This document shows positions 61,555 through 64,000 of a stretch of 64,000 bases of DNA, piece by piece. Origin of the DNA: SZUA-444 sp965226565 (GTDB lineage Bacteria > Bacillota > Clostridia > Oscillospirales > Ruminococcaceae); NCBI GenBank assembly GCA_965226565.1, contig CBDDDI010000004.1:310001-374000 (forward strand), read 5' to 3'. The notes beneath the pieces were generated by a model. It did not search any database and had not been told where the DNA came from. It saw only the letters and a program-made list of their open reading frames with translations. Numbering within the stretch: position 1 is the stretch's first letter; every line of letters begins with the position of its first letter. The translations under genes and the position numbers were made by a program.

Positions 61555-61613
61555 GTTTGCACCGCCTTTAGATTTTGTTCATTTTCACTTCTTTGAGGCG
61601 ATGTTACCCATTG

Positions 61614-62699
61614 TTAGAACTTAACAGGATTTGCAGATAAATATTTCTTAACCATTAAAGCTATTTTAAATATAATAGCATGGTCAAACTCACGAAGATC
61701 TAGACCTGTTAATTTTTTTATCTTTTCCAATCTATAAACAAGTGTATTTCTGTGTACAAAAAGTTTTCTAGAAGTTTCTGAAACATTAAGATTGTTTTCA
61801 AAGAAGCGTTGAATAGTGAATAAAGTCTCGTTATCTAAAGATTCAATAGAACCTTTTTTAAACACTTCTTTCAAAAATGTTTCACATAAAGTTGTTGGAA
61901 GATGGTATATAAGTCTAGCTATACCTAAGTTTTCATATGATACAATAATTTTATCTGTATCAAAAACTTTTCCTACTTCTAGTGCAATTTGACTTTCTTT
62001 AAATGATCTAGCAAGATCCTTGATGTTATCAACAACAGTTCCGATACCAACGTTTACTCTTGTATAAAATTCTCCGCTAAGAGTATCAGAAATAGAACGA
62101 GCTAGTTTCTCAAGATCTTTAAGATCAATATTTGATTTTACTTCTTTAACAAGTGCGATATCTGAATCTGAAATATTAAATATAAAGTCCTTGTTTTTAT
62201 CTGGGAATAGATTTTGGATAACATCAAAAGCTGATACATCGTTTGATGTAACGCTTCTTATTAGTAGAATAACTCGGCTAACATCTGAATTAAAATGAAG
62301 TTCTCTAGCTTTAATTGCGATATCGCCAGGTAGAACATTGTCAAGAACAATATTCTTTATAAAGTTATTCCTATCATATTTTTCATCATAGTATTGTTTT
62401 ATACTAGACAATGTTATAGCTAATATATTAGCATACTTTGTTGAAACCTCGTCTGTTCCTTCTACAAAAACAGCATAGTCAGGTTTAACATGTGTGCCAA
62501 AAGGTTTATAAGTATAACCATCCCTTATAAAACAATCATGAGAATCGTTTAGGTCTAGTGAGACAAATTCATTTGTTGTTCCTATTTTTGAAAGATCACT
62601 ACACGCAATAGTTGTTGCATTTTCGTCTATAACTCCTATTGTACAATTTATAGATTCTCTCATTTGGTGAACTACACTTTGAAATAAATTATTGGACAT
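61614..62699 (-). CDS. CdaR/PucR-family transcriptional regulator
   Basis: A 361-residue regulator: an N-terminal sensory region (about 1-110) beginning FQSVVHQMRESINCTIGVID, a GGDEF-like degenerate central domain (about 130-260) and a C-terminal PucR HTH with NVSETSRKLFVHRNTLVYRLEKIK. The ATG at 62697-62699 follows AAAAGGGG. It lies directly upstream of ftsE in the same orientation (59 bases), and could control the division cluster. Family members often respond to carbohydrate diacids, but the ligand here is unknown. Confidence 0.92.
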   Translation of the reverse strand: MSNNLFQSVVHQMRESINCTIGVIDENATTIACSDLSKIGTTNEFVSLDLNDSHDCFIRDGYTYKPFGTHVKPDYAVFVEGTDEVSTKYANILAITLSSIKQYYDEKYDRNNFIKNIVLDNVLPGDIAIKARELHFNSDVSRVILLIRSVTSNDVSAFDVIQNLFPDKNKDFIFNISDSDIALVKEVKSNIDLKDLEKLARSISDTLSGEFYTRVNVGIGTVVDNIKDLARSFKESQIALEVGKVFDTDKIIVSYENLGIARLIYHLPTTLCETFLKEVFKKGSIESLDNETLFTIQRFFENNLNVSETSRKLFVHRNTLVYRLEKIKKLTGLDLREFDHAIIFKIALMVKKYLSANPVKF

Positions 62700-63035
62700 T
62701 TTAGACATCCCCTTTTCTTGCATAATTTTATTAGTTACTTTACTATATATAATACATAAAATTTGTTTAATTTGCAAGATTTTATATCACACAAAACTCT
62801 TCTGATATACACATTGCCTTTATATTATTAAAAATGGTATACTACATATTACAAATTGTAACATATTTGAATGCATAAAGTGTGAACAAATTGTAACAAT
62901 GATTATACAAAATTTTTGTTTATTTTAATAACATTAATATTTCTATTAAAAACCTCAATATTATATTTATTAAATAAAAATTCTCTATTTTTAACCCATT
63001 ACAAATAAGTAACAAATTTTATTAATTCAACAAAA
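62700..63035. other. AT-rich intergenic region upstream of the CdaR-like gene
   Basis: No ORF or RNA gene recognised. It separates the regulator from the HPr gene, whose terminator lies at its right end. No convincing promoter was placed for the CdaR-like gene. Confidence 0.4.
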
Positions 63036-63067
63036 AAATAAAGACACTTAAAAAAGTGTCTTTATTT
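63036..63067 (-). terminator. Terminator of the HPr gene
   Basis: Fourteen-base stem AAATAAAGACACTT / AAGTGTCTTTATTT with an A-loop, followed by a T-rich tract on the minus strand. Confidence 0.93.
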
Positions 63068-63076
63068 CTAGACAAT

Positions 63077-63349
63077 TTATCTTGAGCTTTCGCTAAATCC
63101 ACTTTCTACCAAATCGATTAAGCCTGTAATTGCTGCTTCTTCGTCTGCTCCGTCTGCAATTACTCTTATTGATGTTCCACCAACAATCCCTAATGATAAA
63201 ATACCAAGCAAACTTTTTGCATTTACTCGACGATCTTCCTTCTCGATCCATATTGAGGCTTTGAACTCATTAGCCTTCTGAATAAAAAAAGTTGCAGGAC
63301 GAGCATGTAACCCAACCTGATTCTCAACTATTACGTCTTTTACAAGCAT
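63077..63349 (-). CDS. HPr family phosphocarrier protein
   Basis: Small phosphocarrier of the sugar PTS. The 90-residue protein has His15 in GLHARPA, the site phosphorylated by enzyme I, and Ser46 in NAKSLLGILSLG, the site phosphorylated by HPr kinase in Gram-positives. Both key residues are present, so it is HPr rather than Crh. Length is normal. It has its own promoter and terminator; ptsI is not adjacent. It is next to trmD, a frequent Clostridia arrangement. Confidence 0.95.
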   Translation of the reverse strand: MLVKDVIVENQVGLHARPATFFIQKANEFKASIWIEKEDRRVNAKSLLGILSLGIVGGTSIRVIADGADEEAAITGLIDLVESGFSESSR

Positions 63350-63398
63350 ATTTTAACTCTCCAATCATATTATAACTAAATGTTGATATGTTAACATT

Positions 63399-63427
63399 AT
63401 TATACAAGTTAAAAAATATATAGTCAA
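63399..63427 (-). promoter_or_regulatory. Promoter of the HPr gene
   Basis: Minus strand TTGACT (63422-63427), 17-base spacer, TATAAT (63399-63404). Confidence 0.88.
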
Positions 63428-63564
63428 CTATAAATTCAATTTGTGAACATAAACCTTCGCAAATTCTGCTATTTGTAGACACCATACCTTTTTCGGAAAC
63501 ATAAATTTGTATAATTTCACTATAAATAACAGCAATATAAACAAATTTTATTAAAGTTTTATAG

Positions 63565-64000
63565 TCAATATGTTAATTTGTGTGAAACCTTTTTTAAGGC
63601 ATTTTGTATAATTTCTAACTCTTTTTCACTTTTTTCAAGTCTACATAACAAATCTGGCCTTTTTTTAATGGTATTTATTATTGATTGCTCTTGTTTCCAT
63701 TCATTAATTTTAGCATGATGACCTGATAATAATACTGGCGGAACCTGCATTCCTTCCCAATATTCTGGCCTTGTGTATTGTGGATATTCAAGCAATCCGT
63801 TATAATGACTTTCATCTTCATAACAATCTGCTCTTGATAAAACTCCATCTAGCATTCGTACTACTGAGTCTATTAAAACCATTGCTGGCAATTCTCCTCC
63901 TGTTAGTACATAATCTCCAATTGATATTTCTTCATCCACTATTTTTTCTATTACTCTTTCGTCTACTCCTTCATAGTGTCCACATATTATAAATATGCTT
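63565..64000 (-). CDS. trmD: tRNA (guanine-N1)-methyltransferase (C-terminal part, runs off the right edge)
   Basis: Methylates G37 of tRNAs that read CCN, CUN and CGG codons. About 145 codons lie inside the window, without the N-terminus. The visible part has the SAM-binding trefoil-knot residues ICGHYEGVDERV, IGDYVLTGGELPAM, and the C-terminal domain with LLSGHHAKINEWKQEQS. The GTG near 63939 is internal, not the start. It is followed by 215 AT-rich bases before HPr; I found no clear terminator. The gene continues beyond 64000. Confidence 0.95.
   Translation of the reverse strand, partial: SIFIICGHYEGVDERVIEKIVDEEISIGDYVLTGGELPAMVLIDSVVRMLDGVLSRADCYEDESHYNGLLEYPQYTRPEYWEGMQVPPVLLSGHHAKINEWKQEQSIINTIKKRPDLLCRLEKSEKELEIIQNALKKVSHKLTY

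Overview
The window is strongly AT-rich, gene-dense bacterial chromosome with purine-rich Shine-Dalgarno sites (GGAGG), TTGACA/TATAAT promoters, CIRCE operators and a T-box leader. Gene content (hrcA-grpE-dnaK-dnaJ heat-shock cluster, mreBCD with a PBP2, CdaR-like regulator with ftsEX, YtrA-type ABC operon, RNase Y, SpoVAC) points to a low-GC Firmicute of the class Clostridia, probably from a spore-forming lineage and possibly an Oscillospirales-like gut or rumen anaerobe. The lineage is inferred from gene content and order only. No phage, insertion sequence, CRISPR array or rRNA was seen.

Layout. 1-1.2 kb: two tandem LCP cell-wall ligase genes. 1.4-6.5 kb: the CIRCE-controlled heat-shock cluster on the minus strand. 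6.5-11.3 kb: plus-strand cation exchanger, polyphosphate kinase, type III pantothenate kinase and a probable pantothenate ECF S-component. 11.4-23.2 kb, minus strand: GNAT, initiator tRNA, aspS-hisS with a small membrane protein between them, a broken mgsA, minD, PBP2, mreDCB and an aspartate kinase. 23.5-38.2 kb, mixed: mnmA, transglutaminase lipoprotein, CorC-like protein, orphan haem/cobalamin-type binding protein, ilvBN-ilvC, a YtrA-type ABC operon and two paralogous membrane chemoreceptor-like proteins. 38.3-42.8 kb: lexA-murC and T-box-controlled thrS. 43-48.6 kb: RNase Y, GH26 lipoprotein, solitary spoVAC, soluble chemoreceptor-like protein, amidohydrolase. 48.6-64 kb: phosphofructokinase, hemolysin III, two-component system, secDF, purB, zinc-ribbon protein, S41 peptidase, M23 hydrolase, ftsXE, CdaR-like regulator, HPr and the 3' part of trmD.

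How it fits together. Most of the window is housekeeping. Cell-wall growth and division dominate: LCP, PBP2/MreBCD, MurC, FtsEX with its M23 hydrolase, and an S41 protease. Three loci carry recognisable regulation: hrcA by a double CIRCE, the ABC operon by a GTGTA-N13-TACAC operator, and thrS by a T-box with an ACC specifier.

Most unusual points. (1) mgsA carries an in-frame stop at codon 84 while the rest of the frame is conserved, and sits in an mre/min cluster that has also lost minC and minE; the MinD there lacks a recognisable C-terminal membrane-targeting helix. (2) Two tandem six-helix-type chemoreceptor paralogues occur with no che genes nearby, and one has a degenerate signalling tip. 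(3) spoVAC stands alone without spoVAD or spoVAE and is divergent from a soluble YfmS-like chemoreceptor. I found no clear candidate for a wholly new multi-gene system; these loci are the best leads.
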